Positions 1-6,468 of a stretch of 7,975 nucleotides of DNA are shown piece by piece. How positions within the stretch are numbered: position 1 is the first letter of the stretch; each line of letters begins with the position of its first letter. This DNA is from JBCCMA01 sp045107005 (lineage in GTDB: Bacteria; Pseudomonadota; Gammaproteobacteria; Steroidobacterales; JBCCMA01): positions 1 through 7,975 of the forward strand of contig JBGCFP010000205.1 in assembly GCA_045107005.1 (NCBI GenBank), read 5' to 3'. Made by a program: the position numbers and the translations under genes. The notes under the pieces were generated by a model. That model saw only the letters and a list, made by a program, of their open reading frames with translations. It was not told the origin of the DNA and ran no database searches.

Positions 1-116
1 GGACCGAAGCCCATGTAGCTCGAATCATGATAGTGATCAAAAGAAAACGTGTGGTGGCTGTCCAGCCAGGCGAAATTCGCCCGACCACGATTGTCGGCGC
101 GTTTTACGGTCAGCAT
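1..116 (-). CDS. Pirin-family protein, N-terminal fragment (runs off left edge)
   Basis: Reading the minus strand from the ATG at 116-114 gives 38 complete codons before the window ends. The translation contains WLDSHHTFSFDHYHDSSYMG (residues 17-36), a close match to the conserved start of pirin proteins (WLDSxHTFSF...Y...MGF). Pirins are cupin-fold, metal-binding proteins. Bacterial members such as YhhW have quercetin 2,3-dioxygenase activity, while others act as redox-responsive regulators. The metal ligands lie further into the protein, beyond the window, so activity cannot be judged. The start is well supported: AAGGAG (complement of 123-128) sits 6 bases ahead of the ATG. The gene is divergent from the TPR-like gene at 486. 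Family assignment is strong. The substrate is unknown. Confidence 0.85.
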   Translation of the reverse strand, partial: MLTVKRADNRGRANFAWLDSHHTFSFDHYHDSSYMGFG

Positions 117-122
117 GCGTTT

Positions 123-128
123 CTCCTT
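123..128 (-). promoter_or_regulatory. Ribosome binding site of the pirin-family gene
   Basis: The minus strand reads AAGGAG followed by 6 bases and the ATG at 116. This is a near-consensus Shine-Dalgarno sequence at good spacing, and it fixes the start of the truncated pirin gene. Confidence 0.7.
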
Positions 129-284
129 GTCGAGTCTATGCTCTTGCCAAGCCGATATGTTGCAGGCCGAAACCGTGCGACGGCTTCCAGTGGTTTGCGG
201 GTCTCGCGTGCCTATCTCGGGTCCCGGCCGCAAATACGCGGCGTTCATTCGTCTTTCGGCGTGCCGCGCGGGCCCGGTAGAATT

Positions 285-318
285 GCAGTGGTTATACTGT
301 GGTCACCGGCACCGAGTT
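285..318 (+). repeat. 34-bp direct repeat, copy 1 (TATACT-containing element)
   Basis: Copy 1 consists of GCAGTGGTTATACT, seven unconserved bases, CCG, one variable base, and CACCGAGTT. Outside the 7-base spacer and the single variable base, all 26 positions match copy 2 exactly, and the internal spacing is the same. TATACT at 293-298 resembles a sigma-70 -10 box, but no TTGACA-like -35 box lies 16-18 bases upstream. A partial match (GGGC-CGG) continues upstream of both copies with a one-base length difference. The pattern could be a duplicated promoter or regulator binding site. Function is inferred only from position. Confidence 0.7.
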
Positions 319-403
319 TCTTTTGCGACAAACGGATCTCGAGAAAAACGCGGTAACAATGCCTGACAGGAACAGATATAGCGCACCGGGCACGGGAACG
401 TGC

Positions 404-437
404 GCAGTGGTTATACTATTACGACCGACACCGAGTT
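404..437 (+). repeat. 34-bp direct repeat, copy 2 (TATACT-containing element)
   Basis: This second copy begins 119 bases after the first, with the same conserved blocks and spacing. Its TATACT is at 412-417, which would place a transcript start near 424, about 60 bases ahead of the ATG at 486. The 7-base spacer (ATTACGA here, GTGGTCA in copy 1) has diverged while the flanks have not. That suggests selection on the blocks rather than a recent simple duplication. It is the closer of the two copies to the TPR-like gene and is the better candidate for that gene's promoter. Confidence 0.7.
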
Positions 438-438
438 A

Positions 439-459
439 CGCTCGATTGCTGATCGAGCG
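439..459 (+). other. Perfect hairpin in the leader of the TPR-like gene
   Basis: CGCTCGAT at 439-446 and ATCGAGCG at 452-459 form a perfect 8-bp inverted repeat with a 5-base loop (TGCTG). It begins two bases after the second direct repeat and ends 26 bases before the ATG at 486. No T-run follows on either strand, so it is not an intrinsic terminator. It could be an operator palindrome or an RNA structure in the 5' untranslated region. Confidence 0.5.
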
Positions 460-485
460 ATAAGTAACCGTGCTGGATTGTGAAC

Positions 486-1856
486 ATGCAAAAACTCTTC
501 GACGTCTTCGCCAAGCCTTTGTCCAAGGATAAGGTCGATGCCATTTATGAATCTGTGACCACCGCATCCGAAGCACAGGATGGCGACGCCGCGTGGGCGG
601 CACTAGCGCCGTTGCTGCGAGCGCAGCCAAAGCAGCTAATGGCCGCACAGTGCCTGGTAACCATCGCAGACAAAGGCCTGTTGTCGATCGAACGTGCCGT
701 GGAGGTACTGTCAGCGATCTATGACGCTCATAAGGATGATGCCGACATTGTCGCTTCCATTGGCAAGTCTCTGGAAAGTGCCAGAGACATTGACCAGCTA
801 AACGCAGCGCCCCCGACGGCGCCGCTTTTTTCGAACGTCATTGACCGGCTGAATGGGTTTATCAAGGCGGCGGACTCTGAGACATCCGAAGAGTCGCTGG
901 TTTACGCTTTGGCCACTGCGTCAAGAATGGTCGGTCGGCAACGCGATGACGTCGCGCACGCAATGCATCAACGCTTGATTGAGCTCGATTCCAAAAATGC
1001 GCCGTACCGCTACACGCTCGGGCTCTTCTGCAAAACCCGCGGCCTTTTCGAAGCGGGGATGATTGCCAACCAGGCGGCAGTAAACCTCAAACCGGAAACG
1101 GTCGACAGCTATGAGTGGAACCTGGGCATATGTGCCACTGGCGCTAAACATGGCGCCGTGGCGCTCGAAGTCTGGCAGCGAATGGGGCAAAAAATTGGGA
1201 TGGGCCGCTTCGGTCTCCCGGAGGGTGGCTATCCGAATTGCAAAGTCAGGCTGGCGCAGCGACCGCTGGCGGCGCGTACTGCCGACAACGACTATCCGGG
1301 CCTTGAGGAAACCATATGGATCGAACGTTTGAGCCCGTGTCATGGCATTGTCCGTAGCGTTTTGGTCCAGCAGCTCGGCGTCGATTTTGGTGATGTCGTG
1401 TTGATCGATGGCGCACCGATCACTTACCACACCTACGGCGACAACGAAGTGCCGGTATTTCCGCACCTCGCTACGTTGGTCAAGGGCGGCTATCAGTTTT
1501 TCGATTTTGCCGGAACTCAAGATGCGTCAGGGCAACTTGAGGGCATCAGCGAAGCGCTAACCGAAGATACGATCGTCTATTCGCACACCGAAAACTACCG
1601 AACGTTGTGTATGGACTGCTGGCATAACCCGGACATCGATCATGAGGAGCATAGGGGCGAAGACCGGCACGTCGTTACAGGCCGCATCGCGGCTCCACCA
1701 ACGGTTGAAGCCGAGCAATTGCTTCAACAAATAGATGGCGCGTTGGTCGAACTGAATGCTTGCCATCTGTATTCCCCAACGCTGTGTCATTCGGCCGGAC
1801 AGGAAAAGCGCGCTGGCGTTGAACAGCGCCGGTTTGATTTGCTCACCAACAACTAA
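486..1856 (+). CDS. TPR-like protein with an uncharacterised Cys/His-rich C-terminal region
   Basis: This gene encodes 456 residues from the ATG at 486. A GTG two codons upstream (480) is possible, but the weak GGA at 475-477 is better spaced (8 bases) for the ATG. There is no signal peptide or membrane segment, so a cytoplasmic location is likely. Residues 1-140 are helical and charged. Residues about 160-230 have TPR-like helix pairs (LIELDSKNAPYRYTLGLFCK, then an AVNLKPETVDSYEWNLG segment). The C-terminal part (about 250-456) is not a family I recognise. It carries C252, C285-H286, a CxxCxH at 375-380, histidines at 386, 389 and 395, and two Cys-His pairs at 426-427 and 434-435. That arrangement suggests metal binding, which is an inference. 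CxxC-W-H is not a haem c motif (CxxCH). The stop overlaps the convergent btuD stop. The coding frame is credible over its full length. Function is unknown. Confidence 0.75.
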   Translation: MQKLFDVFAKPLSKDKVDAIYESVTTASEAQDGDAAWAALAPLLRAQPKQLMAAQCLVTIADKGLLSIERAVEVLSAIYDAHKDDADIVASIGKSLESARDIDQLNAAPPTAPLFSNVIDRLNGFIKAADSETSEESLVYALATASRMVGRQRDDVAHAMHQRLIELDSKNAPYRYTLGLFCKTRGLFEAGMIANQAAVNLKPETVDSYEWNLGICATGAKHGAVALEVWQRMGQKIGMGRFGLPEGGYPNCKVRLAQRPLAARTADNDYPGLEETIWIERLSPCHGIVRSVLVQQLGVDFGDVVLIDGAPITYHTYGDNEVPVFPHLATLVKGGYQFFDFAGTQDASGQLEGISEALTEDTIVYSHTENYRTLCMDCWHNPDIDHEEHRGEDRHVVTGRIAAPPTVEAEQLLQQIDGALVELNACHLYSPTLCHSAGQEKRAGVEQRRFDLLTNN

Positions 1857-2620
1857 GACGGAGCAAGACCTTTAACCATGACTTCGCGCCCGTCGATGCG
1901 TGCGGCAATGCCGTAAACGTCTTCCACTCGAGCTTCGGTGAGTGTCTGGGTCGGCGCTCCATCGGCGACGACGCGCCCTGCTTTCATCCAAACCAGTCTC
2001 GTGGCGTAGCGCGCCGCAATGGCAATGTCGTGGGCAACCACCAGTACCCCGCCGCCGCGCTTTACGAACGACTGCATCAGATCCATCATGCGAAACTGAT
2101 GTCGCGGATCGAGAGAGGCCATAGGCTCGTCAGCAATCAGCAGCGGCGCTTGCGCGGCAAAAGCCCGGGCACTGTGCACGCGTGCCAGCTCCCCACCCGA
2201 CAAAGTATCGGTCCGTCGCGCCGCCAGGGCGACCAGGTCACAAGCTGTAAGCGCGTCGTCGACCGCCGCCGCATCGGCCGGTTTCAGCCGACCCATCGCG
2301 GCCCCGTGACTGAAGCGTCCCAGCGCCACCACATCGCGCACTGTGCTCGGCCACGCCAATGGTCGAACTTGGGGCAGGTACGCGACTCGCCGTGCGCGCT
2401 GCATCGACGTCAAGCGCTGCACATCATCACCGCCGATTTGGGAAATACCGCTGTCGACGTCAAGGAGTCCCAGCGCCGCGCGCACCAGACTGGTTTTGCC
2501 AGCGCCATTGGCGCCCAACACAACCACGAATTCGCGTGGCTTGAGTGAGAGATCGGCGTCGCGCAGCAAGGTGTGCCCACCCGCCGTCACGGTCAACGCC
2601 GTTGCGTTCAGCTCAGTCAT
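1853..2620 (-). CDS. btuD: Vitamin B12 ABC transporter ATP-binding protein BtuD
   Basis: This is a 255-residue ABC ATPase (E. coli BtuD is 249). It hydrolyses ATP on the cytoplasmic face to drive corrinoid import through BtuC. Visible motifs are: Walker A GANGAGKTS at 36-44; the Q-loop glutamine in LPQ at 84; signature LSGGE at 140-144; Walker B LLIADEP at 160-166 with catalytic E165; D-loop SLD at 169-171; and switch histidine H197. All key residues are present. I chose the ATG at 2620 over an in-frame start at 2671 because the upstream extension is Arg/Gly-rich, lies inside btuC and is not ABC-like. An AGAGG stands about 10 bases before the chosen ATG. It overlaps the btuC stop by 8 bp, implying translational coupling. 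The family also serves haem and siderophore uptake. The B12 assignment rests on the riboswitch and BtuB upstream. Confidence 0.88.
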   Translation of the reverse strand: MTELNATALTVTAGGHTLLRDADLSLKPREFVVVLGANGAGKTSLVRAALGLLDVDSGISQIGGDDVQRLTSMQRARRVAYLPQVRPLAWPSTVRDVVALGRFSHGAAMGRLKPADAAAVDDALTACDLVALAARRTDTLSGGELARVHSARAFAAQAPLLIADEPMASLDPRHQFRMMDLMQSFVKRGGGVLVVAHDIAIAARYATRLVWMKAGRVVADGAPTQTLTEARVEDVYGIAARIDGREVMVKGLAPS

Positions 2621-3605
2621 GCAGCGCCCGCCTCTGCAGCGCAATCCAGATGAACGCCGGCGCGCCAACAAGCGCGGCCACGACCCCCAGTTTGAGCTCG
2701 TTCACGGTCGGAATCACCCGCACACCGATGTCGGCGATGACGAGAAACAGTCCGGCCAACAGTGTCGAAGGAATCAGTGAGCGTGCCGGATCGTAGCCCA
2801 CAAACGGGCGAACGACGTGCGGAGCGACGATGCCCACAAACCCGATGGCGCCGGCCAATGCAACGGACGCGCCGGTCAGCAGTCCGGCACCCAGCACGGT
2901 CACGATACGCTGCCGACGCAAATCAAGACCGATGCCACTGGCCGCTTCCTCGCCCAGCGTCAGGGCAGACAAACCGCGACGCGTTACCAACAACAACACG
3001 CCGCCGGCAATCAGGAATGGGGACACCAGCGCAATGTCATCGACGCTTCGGTTGGCCACCGACCCCAGCATCCAGTTGATCATGTCGGCCAGGGAAAACG
3101 GATTCGGCGCGAGGTTCATCAGCAAACTCATCGCCGCGCCGGCAAAACTCGATAAGCCAACGCCAATCAGAATCAGCGTCACCATCGATCGCGTGCGCAC
3201 GGCGGCCAGGGAGATCACAACGGTTGCGATCAGTGCCCCACTCACCGCGGCAATCGGTACGACCAGCGGGCTGATCGCTGCCAGACCGTAGTAAAGCGCA
3301 AACGTGGCGGCGAGCGACGCACTGGCGGAGACGCCCAGTACGCCCGGTTCGGCCAGCGGATTGCGCAACAGCCCTTGCAGCGCCGCACCACTGGCGCCAA
3401 GGGCGCCGCCGACAACAAACGCGGCCAGCGCGCGCGGCAACCGAATGGACCAGACCACCAGGCGATCCCCCACCTCCGCACCACCGAACAACGCGGCCAG
3501 CACGCGGTCGGCAGGCAGTGCCGTGGAACCGAGCAAGCACGCCGCAAAAATAGCGGCGACGCTCGCCATGATCAGAGCGGGTGTCAGCCAGCGCGATCCG
3601 GTCAC
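2613..3605 (-). CDS. btuC: Vitamin B12 ABC transporter permease BtuC (FecCD family)
   Basis: This is a 330-residue, highly hydrophobic FecCD-family permease (E. coli BtuC is 326). It forms the homodimeric inner-membrane channel of the B12 importer. Family hallmarks are: an N-terminal membrane helix (about 8-28); an RLPRALAAFVVGGALG segment near 55-70; RNPLAEPGVLGVS at 81-93; the conserved GAIGFVGIVAPHVVRPFVG segment at 252-270, which in this family contributes to the coupling surface for the ATPase; and the C-terminal ELKLGVVAALVGAPAFIW block at 303-320. The start is GTG at 3605, overlapping the btuF stop codon (GTGA, 4-bp overlap), so the gene is probably translated by re-initiation after btuF. 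Substrate identity comes from operon context, because permeases of this family are similar for haem, ferric siderophores and cobalamin. Confidence 0.9.
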   Translation of the reverse strand: MTGSRWLTPALIMASVAAIFAACLLGSTALPADRVLAALFGGAEVGDRLVVWSIRLPRALAAFVVGGALGASGAALQGLLRNPLAEPGVLGVSASASLAATFALYYGLAAISPLVVPIAAVSGALIATVVISLAAVRTRSMVTLILIGVGLSSFAGAAMSLLMNLAPNPFSLADMINWMLGSVANRSVDDIALVSPFLIAGGVLLLVTRRGLSALTLGEEAASGIGLDLRRQRIVTVLGAGLLTGASVALAGAIGFVGIVAPHVVRPFVGYDPARSLIPSTLLAGLFLVIADIGVRVIPTVNELKLGVVAALVGAPAFIWIALQRRALHD

Positions 3606-4444
3606 GACGACGCCCCGTCAGCCAGAGCTTCGATGGCATCGAGCAAAAACCAACCGCCACAGGTGGTCCACGAACCCTGCAGCGCCACGCGTGGCTGCTG
3701 CAACAGTCGCTCTTTGGCCACCGGATGATTCACGGGTGTCCAGGCGCCGAGGTGTTCGTTCGGTGCTTCGAAAAACGCGGCCGCTACGACATCCGGTTGT
3801 TCGTAAGCCAACCGTTCGAGCGGCAGCGGATGCCAACCGGCACGTGGCTCGAAGTTCTCGAACCCGGCGACACTCAGCATTTCATCAATCATTGAGCCGC
3901 TGCCGGTGGTGTAACCGGACGGCGTCAAATAGAGCGCCGATTGGTGGGTATTTGTGGACTTAATAGCCGCCAGGCGCGCGCGCATGGTGGCAACCGTTTT
4001 GGCGCCGCGCTCGGACTGGCCGAGTTCGTCTGCAATGCGCTGGATGTTTTGAGTGACCCCGTCGAGGTCCCCTGCCCAGCCGATATCCACCACTGGAATG
4101 CCGGCCCTGTCGAAAAATGCCGCTGCGCGCGGACCGCCGCCATACGCCCGCACGACCAAATCGGGTTGTAGCAGCAACACGTCCTCCGCGTTGGCGCGCA
4201 CCGCGCGTAAGCCAGCCGCCGACTCGCGCATATAAGAGTAAGACGCTCCCGCTTCGGGAGAGACGGCCAGAATCTGCTCGCGGTCAGAGAATTTAAGGAC
4301 ATACTGATCGGCACAATAGTCGAGACTGACAATCCTTGTCGGTGCCCAATTGTAATCGCGAGCAACCGGTTCGCTCGGCGCATTGCAGCCGGCCAAAACC
4401 AGCAGCAACAGCACCGGAATCTCCCGCACCTGCCGCCCGTTCAT
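3602..4444 (-). CDS. btuF: Periplasmic B12-binding lipoprotein BtuF
   Basis: This 280-residue substrate-binding protein of the BtuF/TroA-like class captures cobalamin delivered by BtuB and passes it to BtuCD. The N-terminus is a lipoprotein signal: a hydrophobic run VLLLLVLAGC at 11-20 with lipobox LAGC (C20 acylated), then N21. E. coli BtuF is a soluble periplasmic protein, so membrane anchoring is a difference. The fold is supported by RIVSLDYCADQYVL at 38-50, the region where such proteins begin their first lobe, by LLQPDLVVRAYGG at 91-103, and by a second lobe with QPDVVAAAFFEAP near 216-228. The start ATG at 4444 follows the btuB stop by 18 bp. The ribosome site there is weak (GACGGG), so coupling to btuB translation is plausible. 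Iron-siderophore binding proteins are related, but the context favours B12. Confidence 0.85.
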   Translation of the reverse strand: MNGRQVREIPVLLLLVLAGCNAPSEPVARDYNWAPTRIVSLDYCADQYVLKFSDREQILAVSPEAGASYSYMRESAAGLRAVRANAEDVLLLQPDLVVRAYGGGPRAAAFFDRAGIPVVDIGWAGDLDGVTQNIQRIADELGQSERGAKTVATMRARLAAIKSTNTHQSALYLTPSGYTTGSGSMIDEMLSVAGFENFEPRAGWHPLPLERLAYEQPDVVAAAFFEAPNEHLGAWTPVNHPVAKERLLQQPRVALQGSWTTCGGWFLLDAIEALADGASS

Positions 4445-4462
4445 CGCAAGCCCGTCAGGCGG

Positions 4463-6304
4463 CTAGTAGCGCAAACGCAAGCCAGCAAACCCGGACAGAC
4501 CCGGTGTCCCATAGCCAAGCACCTGTTGATACTCCGCGTCGAACAGGTTCTCGATGCGCCCGAACAACTCGAAACGCTCGTTGAGTGAGTAACGAGCGGC
4601 GACGTCCACGCGTGACCAGCCGTCCAGCACGGTGCCATCGGTATTACGTTCTTCGCCATTGACGCGCAGCAGCAGCGTGCCGGAAAACCCGCCGAGTGGA
4701 TTGGCGGAGAGCGCCATATCGCCACTGTGCCGCGGCAAGCGAGACAGCCGAGTGCCGTTGCCATCCTCGGCGTCCACGTAGGCGTAACTGGCGGTTGCGG
4801 TTAACCAGTCAAGCAGCGCGTAGGACGCCGCGAGCTCAACGCCCGACGACTTCACCCGCGCAATGTTTTCATAGCCACCAATCGCAAAGGAAAAATCGAT
4901 CTGATTCTCGGTGTCGGCGTTGAAGTAGGTGACGTCAACGTCCGCGAGCCCGTCCTCGGAACGCCAGACCACGCCTATGTCGAACGTCTCTGCCGTTTCC
5001 GGCTGCAGGTTTACGTTCGCTTGCGTAGCGCCACAACAAAAGAACGTTGATTGGAAAATAGTGGGCGCCTTGAAGCCCTGGCCCCAACTGGCGCGTACCG
5101 TCGTTTGAGGACTCGGATTCCAGGCCGCGGCGAGGCGCGCCGTGGTCTCCTGGCCGAAGCGTTCGTGGTCGTCGGAGCGTAAGCCCCCCGTCAGCGTAAC
5201 GGTATCGGTTGGGCGAAACGCGTAGAGCGCAAACAGGCCGTCGATGGACGTTTCATCGTCGTTCGCGCTGGCGTCTTCGCGCTCGGCGCCGAACGCGAGG
5301 GAGTTGGATTCATTGATCTCAACATTGCCCTGGTAGCGAAAGACCGTGCGGTCTCCTTCGGAGCTGAAACCCGGCACACCCGCGGTGAAGTTGGCCCGTT
5401 CGATTTCACGATAACCGACAAACACCGTGTTCGTGAAACGACCGTCGAGCAACGGTATGTCGAGCGCCAGATTGGCGACCGTCTCTTCGGTCTCGTTGGT
5501 CTCATCACCGTCCCCGACGCTACCTTGAGCGCCGAACGCAAAACTGTCGAAGTCCGTATCCGCGTCACTGACCAGCACGCTCGCGCTCAAGCGCATGCCA
5601 CGCGGGAGGTTCAGCCCGCCGCTGGCCGACAGCGTCAGTGATTCGAAGCCGTCATCTTCCGGGTTGCCGTTGTTCTCGTCGGCTTTGGACAATCCGCTCG
5701 CCTCCGTGGCCACCGCGGCAATGCGAAACTCGCCGACGTCGGTGGCGTTATCGACCGATGCGGAGGCCCGTGTGGTGCCGAACGAACCAAACTGCAGTGT
5801 GGCTTCGCCGCCCATCTCAGGATCAGCGCGCTTGGTCGTAATAGCAATCAATCCGCCAATCGCATCGGAGCCCCACAGCGTCGATTGAGAGCCTTTGAGG
5901 ACCTCGATGCGTTCGATGTTTGCCGTATCGAGGCGCGCGAAATCAAAACCGCCGCCAGGTGCCGTTGGGTCGTTGACGGCGACACCATCAATCAGTACCA
6001 GTGTTTGTTCACCGGCCGCGCCGCGGATGCGTACGCTCGTGGTACCCCCGAACGCGCCGTTGGTGTTTACGGTCAGGCCGGGCACGCTGGCGAGCGCGTC
6101 GACGACGAAATCAAAGCCCTGTTGCTGCAGGTCTTCGGCCGTCAGGATAGTCACGCTGGTGCCAATGTCGGATTGGTTTTGATCCAGTCTGGAACCGGTC
6201 ACGACCAACGGTTCGAAACCGTTGTCGTCAGAGGTGTTTTGGGCGTGTGAAAATGTGCAGGCAAGAAGCGCCACGGCGCTGGACAGGCTGGTGGAATACC
6301 GCAT
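4463..6304 (-). CDS. btuB: TonB-dependent vitamin B12 outer-membrane receptor BtuB
   Basis: This 613-residue protein (E. coli BtuB is 614) imports cobalamin across the outer membrane using TonB-ExbBD energy. Residues 1-21 form a signal peptide, with probable cleavage after FSHA. A TonB box-like segment EPLVVTGSR at 31-39 resembles the one in E. coli BtuB. The plug domain spans about 45-157 and contains VRIRG (91-95), LVLIDGVAVNDP (102-113) and IERIEVLKGSQSTLWGSDAIGG (130-151). The rest is the 22-strand barrel, ending ENLFDAEYQ...LRLRY with a terminal aromatic residue as usual for outer-membrane insertion. An acidic, Asp/Glu-rich stretch lies at about 243-272. C423-C424 form an adjacent cysteine pair. 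I chose the ATG at 6304 (GGGGGAGA spaced 6 bases upstream) over the GTG at 6322, which would place that ribosome site inside the coding region. The upstream riboswitch secures B12 as substrate. Confidence 0.92.
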   Translation of the reverse strand: MRYSTSLSSAVALLACTFSHAQNTSDDNGFEPLVVTGSRLDQNQSDIGTSVTILTAEDLQQQGFDFVVDALASVPGLTVNTNGAFGGTTSVRIRGAAGEQTLVLIDGVAVNDPTAPGGGFDFARLDTANIERIEVLKGSQSTLWGSDAIGGLIAITTKRADPEMGGEATLQFGSFGTTRASASVDNATDVGEFRIAAVATEASGLSKADENNGNPEDDGFESLTLSASGGLNLPRGMRLSASVLVSDADTDFDSFAFGAQGSVGDGDETNETEETVANLALDIPLLDGRFTNTVFVGYREIERANFTAGVPGFSSEGDRTVFRYQGNVEINESNSLAFGAEREDASANDDETSIDGLFALYAFRPTDTVTLTGGLRSDDHERFGQETTARLAAAWNPSPQTTVRASWGQGFKAPTIFQSTFFCCGATQANVNLQPETAETFDIGVVWRSEDGLADVDVTYFNADTENQIDFSFAIGGYENIARVKSSGVELAASYALLDWLTATASYAYVDAEDGNGTRLSRLPRHSGDMALSANPLGGFSGTLLLRVNGEERNTDGTVLDGWSRVDVAARYSLNERFELFGRIENLFDAEYQQVLGYGTPGLSGFAGLRLRY

Positions 6305-6310
6305 GATATT

Positions 6311-6318
6311 TCTCCCCC
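6311..6318 (-). promoter_or_regulatory. Ribosome binding site of btuB
   Basis: On the transcript this reads GGGGGAGA, ending 6 bases before the ATG at 6304. It decides the btuB start. It is also the likely control point of the riboswitch, because a complementary UCUCCUU lies at 6413-6407 in the same leader. Confidence 0.65.
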
Positions 6319-6346
6319 ACACCAGGGCGCTTGGGCGCTGGCGCGT
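6318..6346 (-). other. Hairpin immediately upstream of the btuB ribosome site
   Basis: On the transcript GCGC-CCAA-GCGC (6338-6327) forms a short GC stem-loop. It can extend outward through CCA/TGG (with a CC bulge on the 3' side) and CAC/GTG, reaching the G-run of the ribosome site. It is probably part of the riboswitch expression platform. The pairing was worked out by eye only. Confidence 0.4.
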
Positions 6347-6350
6347 GTTG

Positions 6351-6405
6351 GTAACGACTCGCTGGCAGCGTTAACACCGCCAGCACAAACTCACGTTGTC
6401 GTTAC
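6351..6405 (-). other. Nested stem-loop in the btuB leader (expression platform)
   Basis: An outer perfect 8-bp inverted repeat, GTAACGAC at 6351-6358 and its complement at 6398-6405, encloses an inner 10-bp stem with a TTAA loop. The inner arms are 6361-6370 and 6375-6384, with eight Watson-Crick and two G-U pairs. No T-run follows in the direction of transcription, so it does not look like an intrinsic terminator. It lies between the riboswitch aptamer and the btuB ribosome site and would bring the two sides together. Confidence 0.55.
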
Positions 6406-6468
6406 AAAGGAGAGTAAAAACCCATCCCGCCCGCAGAGTGCTCTTCCCGGCCTCCGGACGAACGACGT

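Larger units (their letters stand above)
117..485. other. Divergent intergenic region between the pirin and TPR-like genes
   Basis: This 369-base stretch has no convincing gene. Open frames on the plus strand here lack family resemblance and a good ribosome binding site. The half nearest the pirin gene (about 130-280) shows nothing I can name. The half nearest the plus-strand gene holds the duplicated 34-bp element (285-318 and 404-437) and the hairpin at 439-459, described separately. Promoters for both flanking genes must lie here unless they are transcribed from outside. I could not identify a -35/-10 pair for the pirin gene. Confidence 0.6.

Noticed and set aside
27..366. Two overlapping plus-strand frames of just over 100 codons at the left edge.
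   Set aside because: They run antisense to the pirin start and into the repeat region. They have no ribosome site and no recognisable motif, and they overlap each other in different frames.
921..1520. A 199-codon open frame on the minus strand inside the TPR-like gene.
   Set aside because: It lies wholly opposite a longer and more protein-like frame, has no recognisable domain, and is best explained as a shadow in GC-rich DNA.
1608..1625. CMDCWH in the TPR-like protein as a haem c attachment site.
   Set aside because: The haem c motif is CxxCH. Here a Trp lies between the second Cys and the His, and the protein has no export signal, which cytochrome c maturation requires.
3304..3963. A 219-codon plus-strand open frame across the btuC/btuF junction.
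   Set aside because: Its composition is Arg/Pro/Ala-rich as expected for an antisense shadow, and both genes on the other strand have clear family motifs.
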